Of a stretch of DNA of 37,125 nt, positions 8,343 to 17,521 are shown piece after piece (the stretch's first letter is position 1; each line of letters starts with the position of its first letter). Location of the stretch: NCBI RefSeq assembly GCF_030694325.1, contig NZ_JAUXYO010000157.1, forward strand, positions 1-37,125, written 5' to 3'. The translations under genes were made by a program, and so were the position numbers. The stretch comes from Allobosea sp. Lineage in GTDB: Bacteria > Pseudomonadota > Alphaproteobacteria > Rhizobiales > Beijerinckiaceae. Below the pieces are notes generated by a model that was not told the origin of the DNA, did no database searches, and saw nothing but the letters and a program-made list of their open reading frames with translations.

Positions 8343-9215
8343 TTAGGGCTTGGCGGCGGGGATGTCGAGGTCGAGCCGCGTCTCGATCGCGGCCGGCTTG
8401 CCACGCACGGTGACGATGAAGGGAATTGGCCCCGCCGCGCCCTTCGGCCGATCGACGATGCGCAGCAGCGCCAGCGTCGTGCCGTCCGGCTGCAGGCTCA
8501 GCGTCGGCTTGCCGAAGGACCACATCCCGGCCCCCTCGATGAAGACGTCCTCGACCTTCCCCTCCGGCGGCGCCTGCAGCACGAGGCGCAGCCCGGGCTC
8601 GATCGCGCCCTCGTCGAGCTTCACCTCGAGGACTGAGAGCTTGTGCTTCTGCGGTCCCAGCTTGACCGGCGCCGGCACGCGCGCCTCGAAGCTCTCCAGC
8701 CGCGGCGAGGTCACGGAGGTGACGCCCGGCTCGAGCCAGAGTCGCGCCTCGCCCTTCACGGGAATGCAGATCTTTTCGCAGACCGCGTAGTCGAGCTTCA
8801 GCACCAGCATGACCGGCTTGGCCGGGTCGACCGGCTGCACCGAGATGGGGATCACCACCTCGCCGACATAGCCGAGCGAATGGCCGTTGCCGTCCTCGAA
8901 GCGCTCCGGCGCCGGCCAGCGCACGTCGAGCCCGCCGATATTCGTCGAGCCGCTCCAGTCGAACACAGGCGGCACGCCGAAATCGCCGGGGCTGCGCCAA
9001 TAAGTCTTGTAGCCCGGCGCCATCACGATCTCGACGCCGACGCGCTGCTTGCCGGAGGGGGCGGTCGCGCCCGCGATCAGGCGCAGCGACGCATGGTTGC
9101 CCTTGGACCAGGGCGACATCGCCGCCTCCTGCGCCAGGGCGGCCCGCGGCAGCGAGGCGGGCAGGACCGCCGCCAGCGCTGCAAGGAGAACGAGAATGCG
9201 TTTCACAGCAGACAT
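8343..9215 (-). CDS. secreted DsbD N-terminal-domain-like protein
   Basis: A 290-residue exported protein. Residues 1-29 are a signal peptide ending near ALAQE. The rest resembles the periplasmic alpha domain of DsbD/ScsB (WSKGNHASLRLIAGA, APGYKTYWRSPGDFGVPP), including a cysteine pair at C146 and C150 (YAVCEKICIPV) in the position of the redox-active pair. The transmembrane and C-terminal thioredoxin parts of DsbD are absent, so it could only act as a periplasmic electron acceptor or carrier, if it is redox active at all. The ATG at 9215 has no clear Shine-Dalgarno. It is divergent from yqgE and upstream of the peroxiredoxin gene. Confidence 0.82.
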   Translation of the reverse strand: MSAVKRILVLLAALAAVLPASLPRAALAQEAAMSPWSKGNHASLRLIAGATAPSGKQRVGVEIVMAPGYKTYWRSPGDFGVPPVFDWSGSTNIGGLDVRWPAPERFEDGNGHSLGYVGEVVIPISVQPVDPAKPVMLVLKLDYAVCEKICIPVKGEARLWLEPGVTSVTSPRLESFEARVPAPVKLGPQKHKLSVLEVKLDEGAIEPGLRLVLQAPPEGKVEDVFIEGAGMWSFGKPTLSLQPDGTTLALLRIVDRPKGAAGPIPFIVTVRGKPAAIETRLDLDIPAAKP

Positions 9216-9375
9216 TTAAGAAGCTTAGCCGAGAATTGCGACAGAATCCGCGCCGCCCCATCGAACAATCGCGTGATCGGCGATGTGGCGAGGGTTTCAC
9301 AGCCCTGTCAGGAGGCTGCGCCGAACGCGGTGTTGGCTGTTTCCAGCGAGGTGGAAAGTGATCTAGCATGGCGTC

Positions 9376-9987
9376 ATGAAGATCGGCTCGAACCAGCGCC
9401 TCAGCGGCCGCAGCTATCTCGACGGGCAGTGCCTGATCGCCATGCCCGGCATGGCCGACACGCGCTTCAGCCGCAGCGTCGTCTATGTCTGCGCCCATTC
9501 CGAGGACGGCGCGATGGGCATCATCGTCAACAAGCCCGCCGCCGATACCCGTTTCCCCGATCTGCTGGTCCAGCTCGATCTCATTCCATCCGACGAGCTG
9601 ATCCGCCTGCCGAGCCAGGCCGAGAAGCTCCAGGTTCTGCGTGGCGGCCCGGTCGAGACCAAGCGCGGCTTCGTCCTGCACACGGCCGATTTCTTCCTCG
9701 AATCCGCGACGCTGCCGATCGACGACGGCATCTGCCTGACCGCGACGCTCGACATCCTGCGCGCCATCGCCATCGGCAGCGGGCCGGAGAACGCCGTGCT
9801 GGCGCTGGGCTATGCCGGCTGGGGCGCCGGCCAGCTCGAATCCGAGATCCAGGCCAATGGCTGGCTCCACTGCGCCGCCGACCCCGCTTTGCTCTTCGAC
9901 GACGGCATCGAGACGAAGTACACCCGCGCGCTCGGCAAGATCGGCATCGACCCGGCCTTCCTGTCGAGCGAGGCGGGCCACGCCTGA
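9376..9987 (+). CDS. yqgE: YqgE/AlgH family protein (UPF0301)
   Basis: A 203-residue cytoplasmic protein of the UPF0301 family. Signatures are [20 protein letters not shown] near the N-terminus, [11 protein letters not shown], the [14 protein letters not shown] segment and [14 protein letters not shown] in the second half. The family is widespread but without a settled biochemical function. The ATG at 9376 is used; a nearby ATG at 9368 is in a frame that stops after three codons. It is divergent from the DsbD-domain gene across 160 bases, where TTTCCA (9340) and TGGAAA (9352) form a small inverted repeat just upstream, and it converges on the Fic gene. Confidence 0.94.
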   Translation: MKIGSNQRLSGRSYLDGQCLIAMPGMADTRFSRSVVYVCAHSEDGAMGIIVNKPAADTRFPDLLVQLDLIPSDELIRLPSQAEKLQVLRGGPVETKRGFVLHTADFFLESATLPIDDGICLTATLDILRAIAIGSGPENAVLALGYAGWGAGQLESEIQANGWLHCAADPALLFDDGIETKYTRALGKIGIDPAFLSSEAGHA

Positions 9988-10000
9988 GGCGACTGACCGC

Positions 10001-10591
10001 CTACGGACTTCGTCCGCGGGGTTCGGACAGCAGCGCGGCGTGGATGCAATCGGCGAACGGCCCGTAGCGGCCGGCATGCGCTGCTTTCGACGCTTCCATC
10101 CAGCTCTCCCGGGCGAGGCGGGTCAGGTCGATCGGATGGCCGGCCTGTCGGGCAAGAGCCTCGAGGTAGAGCGCCTGCGTCCGCCCGTTCCCCTCGCGAA
10201 ACGGGTGGACATAGTTGATGTCGCCGATGATCTCGCCGGCCTTGTCGGCGAAGGCACGCGCCGACAGGTTGCGAAGGTAGCCCGCGACGACGATGCGCCT
10301 GTGAACATCGGCCATACCGGTGCCGATATACTGGCGGAACTGGAACTGGTTGCCGCCCTTGGCAATCTCGACCGTTCGAAGCTCGCCGGCCCAGTCGTAG
10401 ACGTCCTGGAAGAGATGCCGGTGGATGGCGCGCAGATGAGCGAGATCGAATGGGCCTGAAGGGATGCCTTGCTTGATCCGGAACGACACCAACTCTCGTT
10501 CATGGTGGTCAAGTTCAGCCGCGTCGCGAAGGTCGAACCTGTTTCTCAGGACGGTGAAGTCGGGAGGGTAACAGTAGACCTCGTCGCTCAT
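10001..10591 (-). CDS. fic: Fic domain toxin (putative AMPylase, altered motif)
   Basis: A 196-residue Fic protein. The Fic motif is at residues 129-140, HPFREGNGRTQA, with catalytic H129 and the acidic E133 present. The consensus HxFx(D/E)GNGRxxR calls for a second Arg at the last position, and here it is Ala (codon GCG). The upstream flap-like segment (YDWAGELRTVEIAKGGNQF) and the GEIIGDINYVHPF run-in are typical. Fic enzymes usually transfer AMP from ATP to target hydroxyls. The start at 10591 overlaps the stop of the antitoxin gene by 4 bases (ATGA), a sign of translational coupling. No inhibitory helix motif is seen within the toxin itself, so it depends on the partner (class I arrangement). 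Confidence 0.9.
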   Translation of the reverse strand: MSDEVYCYPPDFTVLRNRFDLRDAAELDHHERELVSFRIKQGIPSGPFDLAHLRAIHRHLFQDVYDWAGELRTVEIAKGGNQFQFRQYIGTGMADVHRRIVVAGYLRNLSARAFADKAGEIIGDINYVHPFREGNGRTQALYLEALARQAGHPIDLTRLARESWMEASKAAHAGRYGPFADCIHAALLSEPRGRSP

Positions 10592-10806
10592 TCCGCGGCT
10601 TGAGCGCCTCTGGTCGCAGCGGCCCGCGCGTGCAGATGCGCGAGGATGCGGTCATCGGACCAGCCCTCTCTCTCGAACATCGCGAACATGGCAATCTGCT
10701 CTGAGTCGAGAGGATTGCCTTCGATATCGTGGAGATGAGCAGCCACGAGCAACCTTTCGCTCGAAGCCGTTTTACTTTCGGTAGCTGAATGATCGAAACG
10801 AGGCAT
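10588..10806 (-). CDS. VbhA-like antitoxin of the Fic pair
   Basis: A 72-residue protein whose stop overlaps the Fic start. Residues from about 28 on (DIEGNPLDSEQIAMFAMFER, then EGWSDDRILAHLHARA) resemble VbhA-type antitoxins in helix spacing: an E-G pair, then two helices separated by a W-S-D-D turn. The inhibitory motif of class I antitoxins is (S/T)xxxE(G/N); here the E-G is present at 33-34 but the residue four before Glu is Leu, not Ser/Thr. The family call is from pattern and gene position, since such small proteins diverge fast. No strong ribosome-binding site precedes the ATG at 10806. Confidence 0.7.
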   Translation of the reverse strand: MPRFDHSATESKTASSERLLVAAHLHDIEGNPLDSEQIAMFAMFEREGWSDDRILAHLHARAAATRGAQAAE

Positions 10807-10864
10807 AAGCCAGATTACACCAACAGGCGGCGGCTTTCCAACTCTTCTTCGGTCGGCAGGCTGT

Positions 10865-13807
10865 TCACGCCGCCTCGCTCGAACTCGCCGCCGCCGCGCC
10901 CATCAGGCGCCTCGCCTCCGCTGCGCTCATCGGCTGGCCGAAGATGTAGCCCTGCGCATACTGGCAGCCGAGCTGGTAGAGCTCGATCGCATCCGACTCG
11001 GTTTCCGCGCCTTCCGCCACCACGTCCATGCGCAGATCGGCGGCGAGTTGCACGATCGAGCGCAGGATCACCGGTGGCTTGCCGTTGCCCATCTGCCGCA
11101 CGAAGCTCTGGTCGATCTTGATCGTGTCGAAGGGGAAGCGCTGCAGATAAGACAGCGACGAATAGCCGGTGCCGAAATCATCGAGCGAGAGGCCGGCGCC
11201 GAGGTCGCGGATGCGCGAGAGCATCTGCGCGGCATATTCCGGATTCTCCATCACCAGGCTCTCGGTGATCTCGAGCTTGAGCGTGCCGGGCAGGATACGC
11301 CGCCGCGACAGCACCGTCTTCACGTCATGCAGCAGATCGTGGCGGATGAGCTGCCGGCTGGAGACGTTGACGCTGGCGAAGATCGGCGGATCGACCTCCA
11401 GCGCCGCCTGCCAGGCCTCCAGCTCGCGCGCCGTGCGGTCCATCACATAGACGCCGAGATCGACGATCAGCCCCGTCTCCTCCGCGATGGCGAGGAAGTC
11501 CACCGGCATCAGCCGCCCCTCGCGCGGATGGTCCCAGCGCACCAGCGCCTCGAAGCCGGCGATGGTGCGGTCTTCCAGCCGGACGATCGGCTGGTACATC
11601 ACCTGGATTTCGCCGCGCTCGATCGCGCGGCGCAGATCGCTCTCCAGCGCCAGCCGGTCGTTGCGGTCGGTGCGCATCGCCGGCACGAAGACCTCGATCT
11701 TGTTGCCGCCCTGGCGCTTGGCATGGGCCATGGCGAGTTCGGCGTTCTTCAGCGCGTCGTCCTTGCGCGCGGCCGGCGCCGGATCGAACAAGGCGAGCCC
11801 GACCGAGGGCGTCAGCAGGATCTCGCGCTCGGCGAAGGTGATCGGCGTCGAGACGGCGCGGCGCACCAGTTCGGCCAGCGCCAGGATGCGCTCGGGGTCG
11901 CGCTCCGAGACAAGAATCATCGCGAAGGTGTCGCCGCCGATGCGCGCCAGCGTGTCCTGCGCCCGCAGCAGCCGGCCGAGCCGGCGCGCCAGCGTCAGCA
12001 GGATCGAGTCGCCCGCGGAGAAGCCGACCGACTCGTTGACCTGCTTGAAGCGGTCGATGTCGATCACCAGTACCGTGGGGCGGATGCTGTCATCGGCGCG
12101 GCAGAAGCCGAACACGGCCGACAGCCGGTCCTGGAACAGCTTGCGGTTGGGCAGGCCGGTGAGGTTGTCGTGGACGGCGTCGTGCAGCATCCGCTCCTGC
12201 GCGGTGCGCTGCTCGGTGACGTCGGCGAGCGTGCCGATGACCCGGATCACCTCGCCGTCGGAGCCGATCACCGGCCGTGCCTTGAGGTTGAACCAGTGGT
12301 AGTTGCCGCCGGCGGCGCGCAGCCGCACATCGAGATTGAGCTTGCCGCGGCGCTGCTCCAGCACGGCGTCGAGCGAGACGCGGTAGCGGTCGCGGTCGGC
12401 GACATGCATGTGCTCGAACCAGCGCGAGGCCGAGCCTTCGAGAGAGCCGCGCGGCAGGCCGAGCAGGGTCTCGATCTGCGGCGAGACGAAGATCTTGTCG
12501 GCGCTGACGTCCCAGTCGAAGACGAGGTCGCCCGAGCCCGACAGCGCCAGCGCGCGCCGCTCGGTATCAGAAACCAGTCCCTGCGACAGGCCGCTGCCGG
12601 CAAAGGCGTGCTGGATCACGGTGAAGCCGATCAGCAGCACGATCAGCACCAGCCCGCCGAGCAGGGCAGGCGCGACCAGGTCGCGCTGGAACTGGCCGGT
12701 GACCGTGAAGCCCGCCGCCGTCACCCAGACCGCCAGCAGGAACCAGGTCGGGATCAGCATCACCGCGCGCTCGTAGCCGTGAGTGGCGAGATGCAGGATC
12801 AGCACGAAGCCGACCGCCGCCACGGCCGCGATCGAGATCCGCGCGATGCCCGACGCCATCGGCGCATCGACCACGGCGAGGCCGACGAGAGCCGCGAGCC
12901 CCAGCATCCAGACGATGGTGACGTGGCTGTAGCGCACATGCCAGCGTGCCAGGTTGAGATAGGCGAAGAGGAAGACGAGCAGCGTCGCCGCCAGCACGAC
13001 CTCGGCGCCGGCGCGGTAGATCCGCTCGATCGCCGGCGTGAGCGGGAAGATGCGCTGGAAGAAGCCGAAATCGAGGCCGGCATAGGCCAGAACCGCCCAG
13101 GCGAGTGCGGCTGCCGCCGGGAAGATCACCGCGCCCTTGACCACGAAGATGATCGTCAGGAACAGCGCCAGCAGCCCGGCGATGCCGATGATGATGCCCT
13201 TGTAGAGCGTCAGCCCGTTGGTCTTCTGGCGATAGGCTTCCTGCTCGTAGAGATAGAGCTGCGGCAGGTTCGGGGATTTCAGCTCGGCGACGAAGGTGAC
13301 CGTCGTGCCGGGGTCGAGCGTGATCAGGAAGACGTCGGCGTCGGTGCTCACCTCGCGCTCGGGGCTGAGGCCCTGGCTGGCGGTCACGGCCTCGATGCGC
13401 TTGTCGCCGAGATCGGGCCAGATCACGCCCGAGCCGATCAGCCTGTGGAAGGGCGCGACCAGCAGCCGGTCGATCTGCTCGTCGGAATCATTGGTGAGCG
13501 CGAAGACGATCCAGTCCGGCCGCGCCCCCGATTCGCGCGCCCGCACCGCGATGCGGCGCACGATGCCGTCCGGCCCCGGCGCGGTTGAGATCTGGATGAC
13601 GTCGCCGTCGGACTTGTTGCGTTCGACCACACTGGTCAGGTCGAGCACGGGCACGTCGACGGGCACGCGCACCGCTTCCACCGCGGCGGCCGGGCCGGCC
13701 GCGGCGAGAACGAACCAGAGCGCGAGCCCGGCGACGGCGAGGCCGAAGCGGAGGCATCGGTCGGTGAGGGTCAAGCTGCGCTCGTATCTGGATCGGGGAA
13801 CGGTCAT
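10865..13807 (-). CDS. membrane GGDEF-EAL protein with 7TM sensor and PAS (likely c-di-GMP phosphodiesterase)
   Basis: With the ATG at 13807 the protein has 980 residues: signal sequence (1-42), periplasmic domain (about 43-200), seven membrane helices (about 203-402), PAS domain (about 420-535), GGDEF (about 540-705) and EAL (about 720-970), a 7TMR-DISM-like layout. The EAL half has its catalytic set: E753 (FEALVRW), N814, E847 (EITES), D876-D877 (DDFGTG), K898, E932 (EGAETE). The GGDEF half is degenerate: GGDTF at 624-628 and NESVGF in place of ND-x-x-GH. So it probably degrades c-di-GMP, with the GGDEF half serving at most as a GTP sensor. An alternative ATG at 13897 overlaps the upstream stop (ATGA) and has GAGG nearby, but its 30 extra residues look non-coding. 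Confidence 0.92.
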   Translation of the reverse strand: MTVPRSRYERSLTLTDRCLRFGLAVAGLALWFVLAAAGPAAAVEAVRVPVDVPVLDLTSVVERNKSDGDVIQISTAPGPDGIVRRIAVRARESGARPDWIVFALTNDSDEQIDRLLVAPFHRLIGSGVIWPDLGDKRIEAVTASQGLSPEREVSTDADVFLITLDPGTTVTFVAELKSPNLPQLYLYEQEAYRQKTNGLTLYKGIIIGIAGLLALFLTIIFVVKGAVIFPAAAALAWAVLAYAGLDFGFFQRIFPLTPAIERIYRAGAEVVLAATLLVFLFAYLNLARWHVRYSHVTIVWMLGLAALVGLAVVDAPMASGIARISIAAVAAVGFVLILHLATHGYERAVMLIPTWFLLAVWVTAAGFTVTGQFQRDLVAPALLGGLVLIVLLIGFTVIQHAFAGSGLSQGLVSDTERRALALSGSGDLVFDWDVSADKIFVSPQIETLLGLPRGSLEGSASRWFEHMHVADRDRYRVSLDAVLEQRRGKLNLDVRLRAAGGNYHWFNLKARPVIGSDGEVIRVIGTLADVTEQRTAQERMLHDAVHDNLTGLPNRKLFQDRLSAVFGFCRADDSIRPTVLVIDIDRFKQVNESVGFSAGDSILLTLARRLGRLLRAQDTLARIGGDTFAMILVSERDPERILALAELVRRAVSTPITFAEREILLTPSVGLALFDPAPAARKDDALKNAELAMAHAKRQGGNKIEVFVPAMRTDRNDRLALESDLRRAIERGEIQVMYQPIVRLEDRTIAGFEALVRWDHPREGRLMPVDFLAIAEETGLIVDLGVYVMDRTARELEAWQAALEVDPPIFASVNVSSRQLIRHDLLHDVKTVLSRRRILPGTLKLEITESLVMENPEYAAQMLSRIRDLGAGLSLDDFGTGYSSLSYLQRFPFDTIKIDQSFVRQMGNGKPPVILRSIVQLAADLRMDVVAEGAETESDAIELYQLGCQYAQGYIFGQPMSAAEARRLMGAAAASSSEAA

Positions 13808-13893
13808 GCGGCGTCGAAAGCCAGTCCTATCGGCGGCTCGTGGCGAGGGCAAGGCATGGCCGGCCCGGCCTCCCCAGCCTTCGCCGCTCCCGT

Positions 13894-14493
13894 TCATCGT
13901 GCCTCGTCCGGCAGCCGGTCGCTGGCCAGCGCGGCATAGAGCAGATGGTCGGCCCAGGCGCCGTTGATGCGCAGATAGGCCCGCGCCAGCCCTTCATGCC
14001 GGAAACCGACGCGTTCGAGCAGTCGGCGTGAGGGCTCGTTGCTGGGCAGGCAGGCGGCTTCGACGCGGTGCAGCGCCAGATCCTGGAAGGCGAAGCGCAG
14101 CGCCCCGCGCACGGCCTCGCTCATATGGCCCTTGCTGGCATGACGCGCGCCCATCCAGTAGCCGAGCGTGCAGGCCTGGGCGACGCCGCGCCGCACCAGC
14201 CCGAGCGTCAGGCCGCCCAGCAGCGCGTCTGTGCGGGCATCGATCACGAACAGCGAATAGGCCTCGTCGGCGGCGATCTCGCGCGCCGCGCGCTTCACCC
14301 GCAGGCGGAAGGAATTCCGCGTCAGGTCGTCCTCGTTCCAGACCGGTTCCCACGGCGTCAGGAAGTCCCGGCTCTCCATCCGCAGCAGCGACCAGGCGGC
14401 GTAGTCGTTCGCCTGCGGGGCCCGCAGGATCAGGTTCGAAGTCCGGATCAGCGGGCGCGTCGGCGGCTCGGTCGAGAAGCGGAACAGCGCCAT
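13894..14493 (-). CDS. RimJ/RimL-type GNAT N-acetyltransferase
   Basis: A 199-residue GNAT enzyme of the RimJ/RimL group. It begins [20 protein letters not shown], followed by [14 protein letters not shown], the usual opening of these enzymes. The CoA-binding core is [20 protein letters not shown], and the C-terminal half has [20 protein letters not shown] and [20 protein letters not shown]. RimJ acetylates ribosomal protein S5 in E. coli, but the substrate here is not known. The ATG at 14493 lies 4 bases after the stop of the M16 peptidase gene, so the two are probably co-translated. The frame extends upstream to 14616, inside the peptidase gene, but that part is a shadow. Confidence 0.92.
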   Translation of the reverse strand: MALFRFSTEPPTRPLIRTSNLILRAPQANDYAAWSLLRMESRDFLTPWEPVWNEDDLTRNSFRLRVKRAAREIAADEAYSLFVIDARTDALLGGLTLGLVRRGVAQACTLGYWMGARHASKGHMSEAVRGALRFAFQDLALHRVEAACLPSNEPSRRLLERVGFRHEGLARAYLRINGAWADHLLYAALASDRLPDEAR

Positions 14494-14497
14494 CGCG

Positions 14498-15847
14498 TCA
14501 CGCGCCCGCCCGGGCCGCGTGTTTGAGGGCCTTGGCCGGCGGCAGGCCCTTGAGCGGGCCGACCGCCGCCACCGTGGGCTGGTGGCCGAGCAGCGAGCGG
14601 CCTGCCGCGCGCACATCCTCCAGCGTCACCGCGTCGAGCCGCGCCGCCAGTTCCTCGCGCGGGATCGCCCGGTTGAAGAGCAGCACCTGCCGCGCCATCT
14701 GGTCGAGCTTGCCGCCGGGGCTCTCCAGCGAGGCCAGGAGCCCGACCTTCATCTGCGCCCGGGCGCGGGCGACCTCGACCTCCGTGGTGTCCTCCGCCGC
14801 CTGCCGCAAGCAGGAGAGCGCGACCTCGATCAACTCGCCGACATCCTCCGGCGCCGTCCCGGCGCCGATGCCGAAGACGCCGCAATCGGAGAAAGGCCAG
14901 TGGAAGGCGTCGATCGCATAGGCGAGCCCGCGCTTCTCGCGCACCTCCTGGAACAGCCGCGAGGACAAACCGCCGCCGAGCACCGAGGAGAAAATCTGCA
15001 GGGGATAATGCGCCCCGTCCTTGAAGGCCTGGCCGGGAAAGCCGAGCACGAGATGGACCTGCTCCTCGTCGCTGCCGACGCGGGCCTCGCCGCCGCGGTA
15101 ATGGCCCTCCTCGCGGGCCGGCAGCGTCGCTGGGCTGGCGGGGAGGGCGGCGAGATGCTGTTCCGCCAGCGCCACCAGCTCGTCGTGATCGACCGCGCCG
15201 GACGCCGCCAGCACCATGTTGCCGGCATGGTAATGGCGCGCGAGATAGGCGCGAATCGCGTCCGGCGTGAAGCTCTTCACCGTCTTGGCGGTGCCCAGGA
15301 TTGGCCGGCCGAGCGGCTGGTCGGGGAAGGCCGCCTGCAGGAAGCGGTCATAGACGAGATCGTCCGGCGTATCCTGAACGGCGCCGATCTCCTGCAGGAT
15401 CACGCCCTTCTCGCGCTTCAGCTCCTCCTCGGTGAGCGAGGAGGCGGTGAGGATGTCGGAGAGGATGTCGACCGCCAACGGCAGGTCCGAACCCAGCACG
15501 CGGGCGGTGTAGCAGGTGTATTCGACCGAGGTCGCGGCATTGAGGTCGCCGCCGACGCTCTCGATCTCTTCCGCGATCTGGAGCGCGCTGCGGCGCGCCG
15601 TACCCTTGAAGGCCATGTGTTCGAGCAGATGGGCGAGCCCGTGCTCATGGGGCAGCTCGTCGCGCGAGCCCGCGCCGATCCAGATGCCCAGCGAGACGGT
15701 CGCAGCATGGTCCATGCGCTGCGAGACGATCCGCAGGCCGGACGGCAGCGTGGTCAGCCCGACGGAGGGGTCGTGCTCGCCGCGCACCCCGCTGGCTGCG
15801 ACCTCAGCCGTCTCGGCAGGGCCGGCCGCGCTCATCTCCGCGCTCAT
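14498..15847 (-). CDS. M16 family zinc peptidase (mitochondrial processing peptidase-like)
   Basis: A 449-residue M16B peptidase. The inverted zinc motif HxxEH is H73-L-L-E76-H77 (HGLAHLLEHMAFKGT), and the third ligand is E153 in KGVILQEIGA, 76 residues on, as usual for the family. The second half carries FSSVLGGGLSSRLFQEVREK and RGLAYAIDAF, the substrate-clamping part. No signal peptide is visible, so it is cytoplasmic or periplasmic by another route. The start at 15847 overlaps the thrC stop (ATGA); a second ATG four codons on is also possible. In many alphaproteobacteria this gene follows thrC, which agrees with the order here. Confidence 0.94.
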   Translation of the reverse strand: MSAEMSAAGPAETAEVAASGVRGEHDPSVGLTTLPSGLRIVSQRMDHAATVSLGIWIGAGSRDELPHEHGLAHLLEHMAFKGTARRSALQIAEEIESVGGDLNAATSVEYTCYTARVLGSDLPLAVDILSDILTASSLTEEELKREKGVILQEIGAVQDTPDDLVYDRFLQAAFPDQPLGRPILGTAKTVKSFTPDAIRAYLARHYHAGNMVLAASGAVDHDELVALAEQHLAALPASPATLPAREEGHYRGGEARVGSDEEQVHLVLGFPGQAFKDGAHYPLQIFSSVLGGGLSSRLFQEVREKRGLAYAIDAFHWPFSDCGVFGIGAGTAPEDVGELIEVALSCLRQAAEDTTEVEVARARAQMKVGLLASLESPGGKLDQMARQVLLFNRAIPREELAARLDAVTLEDVRAAGRSLLGHQPTVAAVGPLKGLPPAKALKHAARAGA

Positions 15848-17259
15848 GCCGCGGCGCTCCGCACCGCCCGCGCCTTGGCGCGCACGAAGGCCTCGATCGC
15901 GCTCTGGTCGTTGGGCAGCAGCGTGAAGCGCTCCTCGCGCTCCATCAGATCGCCGAGATGCGTGGGGAGAGCCGGCATCACGCCGCTCGCCGCCTTCACT
16001 GCGGCGGGGAACTTGGCTGGATGGGCGGTGCCGAGCACGATCATCGGCGTCGCCGGATCGCGCGCGAGCCCGCCCCGCGCCGCCGCGACGCCGACCGCCG
16101 TATGCGGATCGAGCAGATAGCCGGCCTCGCGCCAGGTCCGGCCGATCTCGGCCGAGGTCGCCGCCTCGTCGATGCCGGTGGCGTCGAACTCGGCGCGGAT
16201 GGCGGCCAGCGGTTCGGCTGCGATCTCGAAGCGCCCCGATTGCTGCAGCGACTGCATCAGCCTGCGCACGGCGGCGCCGTCGCGGCCATGCACCTCGAAC
16301 AACAGCCGCTCGAAGTTCGAGGAGATCTGGATGTCCATCGAGGGGGAGGTCGTGGCATGCACGCCCTTCATCTCATAGGCGCCGCTGGCGAGCGTGCGCG
16401 CCAGGATGTCGTTGCTGTTGGTGCCGATCAGCAGCCGCTCGATCGGCAACCCCATCCGCTTGGCGACATAGCCCGCCAGCACGTCGCCGAAATTCCCGGT
16501 CGGCACGGAAAACGAGACCTTGCGGCCGGGCGCGCCGAGCGAGACGGCCGAGGTAAAGTAATAGACCACCTGCGCCGCGATGCGGGCCCAGTTGATCGAG
16601 TTCACGCCCGACAGGCCGATCTCGTCGCGGAAGGCGTGGTGGTTGAACAGCGCCTTCACCAGGTTCTGGCAGTCGTCGAAGGTGCCCTCGACCGCGACCG
16701 CATGGACGTTGTCGGCCTCGACCGTCGTCATCTGCCGGCGCTGCACGTCGGAGACGCGGCCCTGCGGATAGAGAATGAAGACGTCGACGCAGCTCAAGCC
16801 CTTGAAGGCGTCGATCGCCGCCCCGCCGGTGTCGCCCGAGGTCGCTCCGACGATGGTCGCGCGCTCGCCGCGCAGCTTCAGCACATGGTCCATCAGCCGC
16901 CCGAGCAGCTGCATCGCCACGTCCTTGAAGGCGAGCGTCGGGCCGTGGAACAGCTCCAGCACGAAGAGATTGTCGCCGATCTGGTTCAGCGGGCAGACGG
17001 CCGGGTGCCGGAATGTGGCATAGGCGTCGGCAATCATCGCCGACAGCGCCGACCCCTCGACATCGCCATCGGCCAGCGCCCCGACGATCCGCTCGGCGAC
17101 GTCGGCATAGCTGCGGCCGGAAAAGCCGGCGATCTCACTGGGCGTCAGCGTCGGCCAGGCCTTTGGCACATACAGCCCGCCATCGCGGGCGAGCCCGGCC
17201 AGCAGCGCATCGGAGAAGGAGAGGGCGGGAGCCTCCCCGCGAGTGGACACATGCAGCAC
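15844..17259 (-). CDS. thrC: threonine synthase
   Basis: ThrC converts O-phosphohomoserine to threonine with PLP, the step after ThrB (3530-4495). The PLP lysine is K112 in GPTLAFKDVAMQ; the phosphate cup is GATSGDTGGAAI, and further signatures are SVPTGNFGDVLAGY and HATTSPSMDIQISSNFERL. The start is GTG at 17259, giving a protein that opens VLHVSTRGEAPALSF, the conserved N-terminus; the frame goes on to 17397 through non-coding sequence. Length is 471 residues, normal for the long bacterial type. It is downstream of SURF1 with repeat copy B in the 260-base gap, and overlaps the M16 peptidase gene by 4 bases. Confidence 0.97.
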   Translation of the reverse strand: MLHVSTRGEAPALSFSDALLAGLARDGGLYVPKAWPTLTPSEIAGFSGRSYADVAERIVGALADGDVEGSALSAMIADAYATFRHPAVCPLNQIGDNLFVLELFHGPTLAFKDVAMQLLGRLMDHVLKLRGERATIVGATSGDTGGAAIDAFKGLSCVDVFILYPQGRVSDVQRRQMTTVEADNVHAVAVEGTFDDCQNLVKALFNHHAFRDEIGLSGVNSINWARIAAQVVYYFTSAVSLGAPGRKVSFSVPTGNFGDVLAGYVAKRMGLPIERLLIGTNSNDILARTLASGAYEMKGVHATTSPSMDIQISSNFERLLFEVHGRDGAAVRRLMQSLQQSGRFEIAAEPLAAIRAEFDATGIDEAATSAEIGRTWREAGYLLDPHTAVGVAAARGGLARDPATPMIVLGTAHPAKFPAAVKAASGVMPALPTHLGDLMEREERFTLLPNDQSAIEAFVRAKARAVRSAAA

Positions 17260-17392
17260 GGCGTCTTGTCTCGGTGATCTGGCGTGATGTCGGCGTGGGA
17301 CAGCTATAGGCCCGCCGGGCGGCGAGGGCAAAGCCTTGAACGCGATAGAGGTCGAACTGTTCGAGGCACTCAGCCGTCGCCAGCTCTGGCCC

Positions 17393-17497
17393 GTCATCCT
17401 GGGCGACCGGAGGTCGACCGGGATCCATCATAGAGCAGCGTCGATCCCCTAGGATGGATCCCGGCCTGCGCCGCTGCGCGGCTTGTCCAGGATGACG
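17393..17497. repeat. palindromic mosaic element, copy B
   Basis: About 105 bases between SURF1 and thrC. Outer ends GTCATCCTGG and CCAGGATGAC are perfect inverted repeats, as are the inner GGGATCCAT and ATGGATCCC. The left arm carries a CGACCGGAGGTCG module, the right arm CTGCGCCGCTGCGCGGC. Its reverse complement matches copy C (18717-18822) almost base for base in both arms, with an unrelated 24-25 base centre. Confidence 0.85.
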
Positions 17498-17521
17498 GCC
17501 GATGGTGACGGGCGCGGCCTC

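Noticed and set aside
9340-9357. TTTCCA/TGGAAA inverted repeat ahead of yqgE as an operator
   Set aside because: Six-base arms are expected by chance in a window this size; noted in the yqgE entry only.
10010-10030. CGGAC-TTC-GTCCG hairpin as terminator between yqgE and fic
   Set aside because: It falls inside the 3' end of the fic coding sequence and has a short stem with no T-tract.
11048-13588. 846-codon open frame on the plus strand, antisense to the GGDEF-EAL gene
   Set aside because: Its translation is rich in Arg/His/Gln/Asp with no domain, typical of the opposite strand of a GC-rich gene. The minus-strand protein has clear domains over the same bases.
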